From NCBI RefSeq assembly GCF_000315625.1, contig NW_005434471.1, forward strand, positions 1 to 64,000: a stretch of 64,000 nt of DNA, read 5' to 3'. Source of the stretch: Guillardia theta CCMP2712. Lineage: Eukaryota; Cryptophyceae; Pyrenomonadales; Geminigeraceae. Shown here in pieces: positions 21,370 through 31,440 of this stretch. Under the pieces are notes generated by a model. It did no database searches. It was not told the DNA's origin and was given only the letters and a program-made list of their open reading frames with translations. How positions within the stretch are numbered: the stretch's first letter is position 1; the number at the start of each line of letters is the position of its first letter. The position numbers and the translations under genes were made by a program.

Positions 21370-22100
21370 AAGTCTGCAGTCAGACCGGTTTTGTCGAATG
21401 GTCAGCTGTCTTGGGGAAAATCGATTTCACGAGGACTGTGTTCACACACTAAGGTAAATAGCCCCCAGGTTTCAAGATACAAGACTCCAATCTCACTTCT
21501 TCAATCTGCTCTTGCTCGTGCCTGGTCAAACTCATCCAATTCCTGCCTGCTTGCCACGTCGATCATTCTTGATTGATCCAGAAAAAGGTTTGTGAGTTCA
21601 CAATACATCAACTCTGTCTCGTGCTGTCTTGTTTGTTGCCGTCTCCGTCAAAATCTCTGCTCTCGCGCCCTTGCTTCGCCGTTCCTGCTGCCCTCCTATT
21701 GGTGTACCTCGCCCCTCCCCTTCATTCCTCCATTTTCAAAAAAATTCATGTAGTTTTAAAAACATTGGAAGCAATACCCTTCGTAACTTCGTTGTACCGT
21801 CAGTGTTTTATAAATGTTTTATAAATGTATGAGATTTATAAATACAGAAGGCTATAGATCTGAAGATAAGTTTACAACACTAATTTAAAGTGAATCGTTG
21901 TTTCTTTTGTGAAGGTCCCCGGTATAAATGTCCTTTAAACGTTGCCTTTTTAGATCGTTTGAGATCCCGGCCCCCACACGTCCCCCACCGGGTCCGTCAC
22001 ACCGGGCCGGGCTGACCGGGATGGCACTGGCGCCATGGCACTTGCCCGGCACAGGAACACTAGGAACTCTGATGAGTAAAACTTTCGTCCCGAGCCCGCA
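21370..22100. other. Intergenic DNA between divergent genes
   Basis: No convincing coding region. AT-rich sequence at 21730-21900 is followed by a short GC-rich block at 21960-22050 (GGGCCGGGCTGACCGGG-like). The region separates the plastid protein gene (minus) from exons upstream of the rhodopsin gene (plus), so it probably holds both promoters. I see no clear TATA box. Confidence 0.5.
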
Positions 22101-22159
22101 AGATGCCGGCAAGCCCCGGGGAAACTTGTCTCACAGACCTCGTTCTCAAGGGTATCAGC

Positions 22160-22640
22160 CATGCCGGGGCTGATGTGGCAGGCGATGCCATGGCGGGGGC
22201 TCGAGAGGCAGCAGGTGAAGGTCTCGCAACTCTCAGAGTCCACCACCGTGACGACCGTCCAATGGCCCGTCTGCTTGCGGGAAGAAGCAGCGCTCTTAGG
22301 AAGCTTCTGCGTCGCTCCAACTACCAACAACTTACCAGGGGTGCGTACTAAACTTCGCTCCATGCGATCGAACGTTCGAGGAAGTGACCTGCTGCTAGAA
22401 CCAGGACGATCAGCTTCCTCGCCTCTCATTTCAGGTCTGCCATGATGGCTTTCGATCTTCTCTTCCTGAAGCTTCACAGGTCGAACCGCAGATACCCTCC
22501 CACGCCACTGTGTTCCTCCTCAGCGATGAGAACGATGCCTTTCAGCGTCTGTTCCTTTGGTAGCACTCATCGACGTGCTGATGGATGCTCACTGAGCTGC
22601 CAGGGGAGGCAGAGGGAATGTTAGTGCGGGTTGCGAGCAC
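22160..22640 (+). CDS. Possible further N-terminal exons of the rhodopsin gene, or a separate gene
   Basis: Stretches with protein-like composition occur in the same direction: VKVSQLSESTTVTTVQWPVC near 22217-22276, then VEPQIPSHATVFLLSDENDA near 22482-22541, and a similar one (SYRWQATVFADATSGARVFD) beyond it at about 22690. Alternating hydrophobic residues suggest beta strands. If joined to the rhodopsin they would form a large ectodomain. I could not fix the splice joins or a start codon. Confidence 0.3.
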
Positions 22641-24595
22641 TTGATGGAAGCAAGCAAGGTCAGTTCCGCCCGCATGGAAGTTCCTCATACCGCTGGCAGG
22701 CAACCGTCTTTGCAGATGCGACGAGTGGTGCGAGGGTGTTCGATGATGTGGGCTCTAGTGACTCCGATCTGCAGGACATGTCAATGGAGCTCGATCTCTG
22801 ACTGGAAGCCGCTACCATCAATGGTTCCCTGCTGGGCTTCCTCGGTCTCAGTTCCGGCTGAGACGATTGACAGGTATGCCATCGCGGTCGATTGCTCGAG
22901 GCCAAGACCCTCATGCCCCAACATCACCATGGTGCTGCATGTGTTGACTCTGCTCGGTCTGACCGTACCTTCTCCTCTCGTACTGGATGGCTTCAGGCCC
23001 AAATCTCCTACTTCCATCCCAACTCCGATGGGTCCATGGACGTAGCTCTTCAACTGGCACTGCGCATGCTCTGTTGATTTCTCTTTCGCTGCAGATGTGT
23101 AGGAATCTTGCGATGGGCAGTGCAGGTATAGCAGCGATACTCAAGGAAACGTTTCATGTACTCTCAGTCTGTCTGGGTGTAGAAGTAAGACTTCCATTCA
23201 GAAAACGCTTGAGCATTTGGGAGTTTCCAACCCTCTTCACGTCGTCGGTCTCTCTCCCTTCAGCATCGTCATCCTCTATACTTGCGCTCTGGTGGAGACT
23301 CGCAGTGAAGGAAAGGATGGAGTCTCACGGCTGCGTGCAGGCGATGGTTCTGTGCGCCATTTTGCTAGGAAGCATGTCGCGAATAGAGCAGGACCAGGGG
23401 AAGAAGCTGGTTTACCTACGAAGCTGCTTTGCTCTTTTGGTGGCTGGCTTCAGCTACCTCTGCATGTCGACTGGAAACGGGATTTCCTTCCTCAAGCCCA
23501 TAGGTCTTCGACATGTTTCAAGTGCTGCCCGATCTGACAGACTCCTCCTACAGGAGGAACCGGCCCCGCTACATCATGGGCATTCAGGTGATACAGGGAG
23601 TAAGAACTCGAAAGACTGATCAGAAGTCAGCTCGACCAGACTTGAAGTTGCAGAAGAAGGAATGCAAGTTGCCTCCTACCCTCTCTTCTACGTCAGGTGA
23701 CCGAGCCATTGACCAACTGTTGCTGACACCTCCGACTAGATACCTCAGCATGATGGTCTCGACTTCGTGCATACTATACAACCTGTGTGTGATTGCAGCC
23801 GTCAATGCCCCAGTTAAGAAGGTCCGTCATCTTCTTTCATGACCACCTCTCATGAACTCACAGCTCCTTCTGTTCGTCAATGCAAGCATGTGGGCTCTCT
23901 TTCTCTCAGGCGCTGTCATCTTCTCACCTCTGAAATGGGTCTGATCTTCTCTGCCTTGTGCTGTTCTTGTCATGTGATACTGCGGATGGTGCCTTCAAGG
24001 TCCTGTGGTTGTTTGCTTCCCTTTCCTGCTGGGCGTGCTCCTGGACAATCAGGAAGGACTTATGGGATGCAAGCAGCATGTAAGTACACCCCAGACGAGT
24101 GGTCAGAGTGACGAGACTGCAGGAGGGATCGGCCAACTCGTCGGCTCTTCCACAAGGTATCAGACAATCTCCTTGTCCTGCTGAGAGGTTTCATCGTTTC
24201 ATTCTTAGTCCTCGCAGAAGATGACGTGCCTTAGTGTCCCCCGCACATACACACTCCTCTCGCCCTTTTCCTAGCTGACGAATCGGTTTTCTCAGCTGGC
24301 TGCCATCGTTCTTCTATCATGGACGGTCTACCCGATCTTCTGGCTGATCAGCGACGGAACGAGGTTGCTGGGATAGCCTATGACTGAGGCATGTCACGTG
24401 GGTTACAGGACTCTTCCAAGTGACGTCGTGATCATGGCGCATGGAGCGGTGGATATTCTTGCGCTGGTGAGGGACGTGATAGGAGCTGCTCTTTCTCTGA
24501 CGTGGCGATTTTGTTTCTCGCAGTGTATTTTTGGCCTGTTACTGTTGCGGAATGTTCCCAGGTTGAGCACCCTTCTCCCCAAGGCAAGGCAGTGA
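22640..24595 (+). CDS. Microbial (type I) rhodopsin lacking the retinal-binding lysine
   Basis: Exons I read are 23264-23587, 23697-23821, 23864-23938, 24000-24079, 24123-24156, 24296-24363, 24409-24466 and 24524-24595, all with GT-AG borders and consistent phase. Helix B is KKLVYLRSCFALLVAGFSYL. Helix C is DRAIDQLLLTPPTRYL, keeping the Arg82 and Asp85 equivalents. A helix D-E region is SPLKWVLWLFASLSCWACSW. Helix F is LSWTVYPIFWLIS, with the classic W-x2-YP-x2-W. Helix G is AVDILALCIFGLLLL: Asp212 aligns with D (24452-24454), but the Lys216 position is Leu (24464-24466). Without it a Schiff base cannot form. Cys-rich exons upstream (about 22870-23182, ending SCDGQCRYSSDTQGNVSC) join in phase as an extracellular N-terminus. 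Loop B-C, the start and the tail are uncertain. Confidence 0.75.
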
Positions 24596-24599
24596 ACAA

Positions 24600-25080
24600 C
24601 CTTCACGTCTCTCGCGTCCTCTCCACCTGCTGATGTGCATCCAGGGCATGGATGGCGAAACAGAGCTGCTCAACAGTGAGAGTTAACACTCAGTGTGACC
24701 GGGAGGGCACCGTCCGTGGTCTGAACTTCGGAACTCGCGAGTCGGCGGAATCGGCGGCGACTGTACTGGCGTTAAGTTGAACGGCTGCCGGGAGGATCGT
24801 GCAAGTTCCGAGTCACACAGTTCACACCTCACACAGTTCGCACCGCTGGCGGGCCGCTGCGGCCTCTGGCTGTGGTCCCGCGCTTGCGTGAGGCTGTCCG
24901 GTCATACCTCAGTGTAAAGAGTGTAATCTGAACTTAGTAAGAGTCCCGCTGGGCCGCCGGGCCCGTCGGGCGCCGGGCCGGGCCGGGCCGGGGCGGTTAG
25001 AAGTTTAGGTTTCCAGTTGTGAAACGAGTTGTCAAAACGAGGCATGAGAAGGAAGACAAGCGTGCGAGACGAGGAGAGAG
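24600..25080. other. GC-rich intergenic block
   Basis: 24690-25010 contains GGGCCGGGCCGGGCCGGGGC and the imperfect motif GGCGTTAAGTTGAACGG, the same kind of DNA as near 30.5 and 44 kb. No gene is seen between the rhodopsin and the RING gene. Confidence 0.55.
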
Positions 25081-25145
25081 GCAGAGCTTGAGACTTGCTG
25101 TCTGTGATTGTAGTCGGATCCAATCGCACGGCAAGGGATCGTCTC

Positions 25146-26856
25146 ATGATGGAAGACGTGGCGTGGGTGTGTGAAGTCTGTCAAGAACAGATCGAGGGGA
25201 TCATATGGCAATGCATGCGAGGTCATCTCTTCTGCGGCGACTGTTGCACTCTGATGCTATCCGAGACTGGTCAGCAAAAATGCAGGGCATGTGGGGCGAC
25301 GATGGATGGATACCGGAACAGAGCCTTAGAGCGATTGAGAGAAAAGGCGGCGAGCAAAGAAAGTCACGACAGTGAAGGTGTGATGCGAAGGCGGAAGGCA
25401 GGGGAGGAGGTGTATGCGATGTGGAGCAAGTTCATCAAGAGGGTAGACAACAAGAGAGTCCAAGACCCTCCTGTCCAATGCAAAGAGGATGAAAAGGGGA
25501 AGGGCCAACAGAAGCTTGATAGGAGGCTTGAGTGGCTCACGTGGGTTGTGTTTGCACTCATTGGCTTGTGCGGCATCTTGATCTTAACGCTCTCATTCCT
25601 TATCGTCACACACGCTCTCAGCGGCCTCGGGTCAAGTTTGATTCCTCCGGCCTCGTCGTCTCACAGAGTGAATGTCTCTCATCCCGGGTCCTTGCACAAC
25701 ATCGGCGGTGTTGTACACAACCACTCCAGCGCGGATGAGGCCGGAGACGAGGAGCTTGAGGACGAGCATGAACTTTTCGACAATATGACTGCCGCAAGGA
25801 GCGAGAACGAGCTCAACTGGGCTTACATTCCTGTTCCTCGCCCGCTCCCAAAATGCAACTTTAGAGAAGGCGACGTCGTCGTCATCGAATGGACTTGGGT
25901 CATCATGGCTGACTCCATGGGTAGCTTCTGTGTACTTGCTACTCTTCTCTCGCTACTCTTCTCTCGCTACTCTTCTCTTTTTCCACTCCCTCCTCCTACT
26001 GTGACTACTTGCCGCTTCTTCCGTCTCTTGTCTGTTGTATCCGCCCTGACCTTAGACAGGTTTTGCCTTCCAAGACTCCCTGAGAGGCGTCGATAAATTT
26101 GACCATCACGGCAACCATGACCTCGAGTACGGGGTCTGGGTCTGTTTGATTCCTGAAGCCATCGTGCGGCAGCCTTGTGTCAACTATCTCCCCAACGGAG
26201 AATCGGATCTTGCGTGCTTCAAGTTCCATGAACACAAGCGCGAGTTTCACTTCTGGCGGTGGAACTTCGGGCCTGAGAAAGGATACACGCCTGTGTCATG
26301 GAAGGAAGTGCAGGACGGCAGGCCTGTTCAGTGCGACTTCAAACCAGGGCAGAGAATCACTATCACAACCAGCGAGATCGAGCACATGTGGAGGACGCAT
26401 CATGCATTCAACGGCTCGCTTCCCCCATCGGCCGTGGAGGGAAACAAGAAGCGCTGGTGGTGCATAGGACCTCACCTGATGGCTGTCATCCGCACGAGGA
26501 TAAGTCCAACTAAGGACTGGCTGACAAAGGAGTATCTAGAGCAAGACACCTCCCTCAACAGACCATGGTGCTCTACCTCGCCTTGTGCCCCGACCCTTGT
26601 TTTGATGCTTGTGCTCACAGCTTGAAGTGGTCTTCTGATCTTGGAAGCTACTATGACTACTTTGCTTTTGACCTTGCGTGCATGCGATTTGACGAGGTAG
26701 GGGGCCGACAGTCTGCCTTCGACTTGCTCACAAAGACTGCAGGTGAACAAGAACTTCTACTTCTGGGATTGGAACTCAAAGAGGACTGACCCCGGTAAGA
26801 TCGTTTATAGCGTCGCCTATCGGGCAGTGCGAAGACGAGGACCTTTGGTGATGTGA
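25146..26856 (+). CDS. Single-pass membrane RING-finger protein with a duplicated lumenal domain
   Basis: Residues ~7-52 form a RING-type zinc finger: CEVCQEQ, then CMRGHLFCGDCC and CRACGATM. A charged linker follows, then one membrane helix (WLTWVVFALIGLCGILILTL). Beyond it an acidic region leads to LNWAYIPVPRPLPKCNF and GDVVVIEW. After an intron (25920-26060) comes a block with ESDLACFKFHEHKREFHFWR. Two further introns lead to a second, related block, FAFDLACMRFDEVNKNFYFW. The shared pattern DLACxxFxExxxxFxFWxW points to an internal duplication. The RING should face the cytosol and recruit an E2, with the duplicated domain in the ER lumen or outside; this is inference. Stop at 26854-26856. 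The first intron contains CTACTCTTCTCTCG repeats. Confidence 0.75.
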
Positions 26857-27026
26857 ACTCCACATTCCGCCATGCAAGTTGTGGTGTAGGAAACTCAATT
26901 ATGTAAAATGAATATTGCTATGATCACTTGGCAGCCTCAGCAGAGACTTCACGGATCTTTGACATTAGCTCTCGCAGAAATTCAGCTTGCACGCGTTGGC
27001 CATAACTGAGAATCGATTAGATCACC

Positions 27027-27272
27027 CATGTCCAAGGAATTATGACACTCCTCATCATCATCGCTATCCCAATCATCATCAATCCATCATTATTTCCAAC
27101 ACCACCACTACAACAATTAGCATCTCCACCGCCAGCATCATCACCACCACCACCATCAGCTCATCCTCATCCACATCCTCATCCTCATCCTCATCCTCAT
27201 CCTCATCCTCATCCTCATCATCACCATCACCACCACCATTAGCAGCAACAGCAACAGCAACAGCAACAGCTC
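27027..27272. repeat. ATC/CATCCT microsatellite cluster
   Basis: Runs of ATC, CACCACC, CATCCTC (27165-27215) and CAACAG units lie directly after the stop codon of the minus-strand gene ending at 27274. They give long spurious frames on both strands. Confidence 0.9.
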
Positions 27273-27273
27273 A

Positions 27274-28379
27274 TCACCTTCCGCTCGCTTTCTGCAGGAC
27301 AACCTTCTCAACGCAGCTCTGCACGGAGGCCGAGAGCGTGTCCTTGTCAGTCTGAGGGGCTTCACCCTTGAGCACCTAAGGGACGAGCCCTCACAACCCG
27401 CCTCAGCCTCTATCGTTCTCACCTCCTCCAGTAAAGACCCCCACTGGTCAGCGTCGGCTCGGAGAATCCGACCGAGAACTTCGTCGCTCGTGCCTGCAGC
27501 CAGAAGTTCTTCCGCCGCCCACATCTGCAGGAGCTTCTGACAGATCACGACCATCCCGTCAAGGCGATCTTCGCTGGCCTTCTTCATGTAGGCAAACACA
27601 GTGGCGAGGACCCCCTCGTCCCCCAGGTTCTGCTTCTTCTCCGAGACTTTCTTCCTCATGGTGTTGATCTTGTCTGCCTTCAACGGAACGATGAACTCGC
27701 CGTTGGGCTCAGCCGCAGAGCTGAGGATCCCCTGGATCAGCTCAGCGGCATCGTCAAGCTTCTCTTCAGTTCTCTGAACAACTACTTCCAGCGTTGCCAC
27801 AAGGTTGTCTGCGAGCGCTGAGAGCTGCTGCTTCCTGGTCTCGTCTTGTGACTCGTCGCTCATGGAAGCGATGCGCAGGAAGAACTTGGGGCTTGAGATC
27901 TCCTTGAGGTTCTGAAAGGATGTGAGGCAAGACGAGAAGGGCAAGGCAAGAAGAACCTGACTCGCGATGTTGGGGAGCTCGTATGGAGCTGCTTCCGCCA
28001 TCTTGAGGATGAGGTCGTCCATGAGTTGTTCCTGCGAGGACTTGTCCGACATTCTTAGCAGCAGCATCCCTCGCTTGCCTATCAAAGAGATCATTCTAGT
28101 CACTTTAAAAGAAGTGATGATGTGAGAATAAGCTCGGGCATGCAAGCTTCACCCCTCACCTTGCTTTTGAGACACCTTTGACGTGCTCAAGGTCACTCGT
28201 GGAGATGCTGGTCGACGTAAGCTCGCACTCGCAGAGGCGACGGGTGATGAGCAGTAGGCACGAGGAGCGAGAGGAGCGAGAGGAGCGTAAGAGAACGCCA
28301 TGCTAGGATGGATCATCGACAGGCTCACGGCCACTGCCCCCATCACCCTCCGTCTCGTCGTCATGCTCTCCATTGCCAT
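27274..28379 (-). CDS. Conserved plastid-targeted protein of unknown function
   Basis: Exon 1 (28379-28158) encodes a signal peptide ending SMIHPSMAFSYAPLAPLAPR, again with Ala-Phe at the expected cleavage site and a Ser/Arg-rich transit region. Exon 2 gives LLLRMSDKSSQEQLMDDLIL. Exon 3 begins NLKEISSPKFFLRIASMSDE and continues with ETRKQQLSALADNLVATLE and QNLGDEGVLATVFAYMKKAS. The last exon ends VVLQKASGR and TGA at 27276-27274. The helical core resembles an uncharacterised protein conserved in plants and algae; I recognise the pattern but know no function. Introns are about 45-80 nt. Confidence 0.75.
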
Positions 28380-28399
28380 CCCGGCCTCCGTGCTGTCAC

Positions 28400-29365
28400 G
28401 TTATAAAGGGTCTGCCCCGATAATATTTGCAAGGACAGCATAGTAATGTATATGAAGAAGATGACGCTATTGCTCGAAGGATTTTTCTTTCGCTTAATTA
28501 GGAGCTGCGGCGGGCTCGTATTCTACCTGCAAGGAGAGTCCCATCAGGGTGCAGGTCAAGGCGCTTGAACCTCAACGAAGCAGGAGAGAGAGGAGAACCA
28601 TGAAGGAGGAAGGGAAGACGCTTCTATCTCAGATGAGCATTCATGGTGCGTCTCTGTGCCTTGAAGTTATATGAGCATGAGGCTTGCTTATGAAATGGTC
28701 GACTCATGTATACCCATGTCGTATTCGAACGAGAGTCTGTTTTGTTCGTGCGTCAAACGACATGAGAGAAGTTTTACATGTCATTCAAAAGTCGGCAATG
28801 TGAAGTTACTCAGATCTCGGCTTGGTATTCCAAGTGTCTCATCACGGCATTTCAGTGGATTTTTCTTCCATCCTGCAACCAGTTTGTCGGGTTGTTTCAG
28901 CGAGGGAGTTTACGACGACAGCAGTACGGTTTTTTTTGGCGGCATGCCGATGGTAATGAACGAATTCCACTTCTAGATTTGAAATGCCGACAACACTGGT
29001 ATCATTACGTCATTGCCAGTGAGATCAAGCACAAGAATGTAGGCGGTCAACGATGTGATACGTCGGTCAGGCGAGTCAAGATGAAGTAAATGAGCGGACG
29101 GCTCCGATGATAATCTCGGTCGCACTGAGCAAGCATGTCTCGTCAACTGCAGCGAACTCTTGCTGCTGTTACGACACTCCTGTTTCTCTTTTCTCGATGG
29201 CTGTCTGCTGCCCAACCCATACCTCTGCGGCTGATATTCGTGCGACATGTTCAGGAGGCATATCTTTGGTGCATGTTATATCTCTATTTCCTTATGTCAC
29301 ATGTTTGGACCACTTTTGCCTCCCTTACACACATTCAGGTCCAGCAGCTGCTTATGCGTACAGAG
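28400..29365. other. Intergenic, no convincing gene
   Basis: Frames up to about 100 residues exist (28671-28976 plus, 29248-28973 minus), but they have no start context, domain or paralog I can defend. TTATAAAGGG at 28400-28409 is TATA-like on the plus strand but has no gene to serve. Confidence 0.4.
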
Positions 29366-29369
29366 ACTT

Positions 29370-29790
29370 GGTGTAGGTAGCAGCTGCCATCTCCGTCATC
29401 GTGAGCTCTGTGCATAAGGTAGACACGTACCAGCGGCCACGTACGCGTCACGAGCTGCTTCATAGGGGCCGGTAGCCATCTTCACAGCCTGTGCTGCCTG
29501 CATGCCAACATCAGAGCTCGAGATTGATCAGTCTCGCCTTGACCTCGAGGTAGGCGCTCCTCGCCTGCTCGTACTGGCTCGCGTAATCCTGGAGAGCTTC
29601 AAGAAAGTTTCAGTCTCATGGCTAGTCTCCCATATCAGCCTCACAGAAGCTGGTGGACTGAAGCTCCTCGAAGATGGGAGATGAGGGATCTTGACATATC
29701 GGTCAGACTGAGGGACCATGACAACGCAAGAGCACCATGAAAACTCTCAAAGAGCTCCTGAGTTTCTCGAATAGTCTTGAACATGTCTGT
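29370..29790 (-). CDS. Possible small Ala-rich helical protein, several exons
   Basis: Minus-strand segments read MFKTIRETQELFESFH (from 29789), LQDYASQYEQARSAYLE (about 29588-29543), AAQAVKMATGPYEAARDAYV (about 29500-29440) and MAAATYTKSLYA with a stop near 29370. Intron-like GT-AG intervals of about 45 nt separate them, but the phase at the first join does not resolve. The heptad-like, Ala-rich composition suggests a small amphipathic helical protein. The function is unknown. Confidence 0.35.
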
Positions 29791-29829
29791 TTCAAAAGCT
29801 ATCAGTAAGTGTTTGAGAACATGCAGACA

Positions 29830-31110
29830 TGTTTGTAAATGCGCTTTAACTTGCGAAGCAGTCTTGTGTTATTGCAGCAATACAAACAAAAGAAACATAT
29901 CCATATGAACCCTTAGTTATTCACTTCCAACGTCTGTTGCAACACGGCCAGAACAACTAGTCAAAAGGTTTCATGTCAGCTCTTTCTCACTGAACGAATC
30001 TACTGAAGCTGTAGACGTAGCTCAGTGTTTCTTCAGCTCAAGCGGCTGGTGATGCTCTTGAAGCATGAAACATCAAACAAAAGTGATATGATGTCACTGT
30101 CTTGTTCTGCAAAGGCAGCTAAGCCTGATGATAATTCAACGGTGCTATTAGCAGCTGTACTGCAGCTGCCATCGAACTGCGCTCTGCAACTATGCCCTGT
30201 CCGCAGTTGCCGAAATGGCCACTCGGACCTTCACAGGAGTCCCGGAAATAGACTCGGACCGTTAAAAGGCATGAAACGGACAGTAAACTTTCAAGGCCTC
30301 GGCCGGGCCTACTAGGCTTCAAGGCCTCGGCCGCCCTCTCATCAGGCCCGGCTCAGTAATAAACTTGAAAAAAAAATCAGTCGTTTACTCAAAGTTAAGT
30401 TAAAGCATCGGCGACCGTCCGCCCGGCCCCGGGGGACTCCCGGGCTCCCGGAGTGATCGGCGGAAACTTGAAATCACAAGTTCACCAGGCGGCCCGGCCC
30501 AGGCCACCGGGTGGCCCCCCGGCGTTGCCACCAGTTAACTCGTCCGAGTCGGAGTCCGATACGACGCCGGTTCGCCGAGCCCCCCCGGTCAGCCCACGAG
30601 GCTGGATCACATGACACTCAGTGGCTAGGCTGAGTGAGGCCATTTGTTCAACGAGTCAAAAACCATCCGGGCGGCGTGTGATTCAACGCCGGGTTGGGTC
30701 TGGCGCTGTAACTTGAAGCCACACTCGCGGGAGGCCCGCACTCACGGTCCGGCGGAACCCAAGTTGGAACCGTGATAGTAGCCGCCGCTCGCCCCCCCGA
30801 CAGTGGCAGTGCCAAGTACCAGCCTAGTAGGCTTCACGGGCCCAGTGACGGTGAATATCCCGATCATCTTAAACGACAACTGGATGCAACGAGGCGACGC
30901 CAAGAGGTTTTACTTCACATAGAGAGTCAAGGACTGAGATGATCCGATCGGAAGAGCAGGCCGCCGCCGGGCCCGGGGAGTTGGCTCCCTCCCGACTCCG
31001 GCGGGACCCTCAAAGCTGACTGGCTGGTAAATTACACGAGCAGGCTACGACCTCAGCCTAGCAGTTGGCGATCTGATAGTCCCGCCCTTGCCCCTGCTCA
31101 CTGGCCAGGT
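29830..31110. other. Intergenic DNA with a GC-rich block and motif copy 2
   Basis: 30240-31090 is GC-rich, with many CCGG/GGCCC words and gene-free. The dispersed motif TTTACTCAAAGTTAAGTTAA is at 30384-30403. Confidence 0.55.
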
Positions 31111-31440
31111 CAAGGGTACAACGATAAGATCAGTGGAGATGCGAAACTCACTGGCGGAGGAACAGGTTCAGGAGGAAGCTCGCGAGACATCTCGCGCTGA
31201 ATACCAATGGAGCGATTCTCTGTGAAAGACAACCAGTGAGGAAGTGAGAGGGAGGAGGAAGGGAAAGAGGTAGACCGAGATAGAGAAAGAGGGCGAGAAG
31301 GTGATCGAGAGGAAGGGAACGGGGCAGAGCGAAGGAGGGTACCTCTTCTTTCCTTCTCCTCTCTCTGCCTTCTTTCTCGTAGCTCAAGAAATTTGGATCT
31401 TGACTCACCCATCAACATCCATGAGCCTCCTCTCACGCTC

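Noticed and set aside
27042-27355. Ser- and His-rich frames near 27.1 kb
   Set aside because: They come from ATC and CATCCT microsatellites beyond the stop codon of the minus-strand plastid gene.
28671-28976. 101-residue frame as a small gene
   Set aside because: No splice or domain support, and an overlapping frame of equal length exists.
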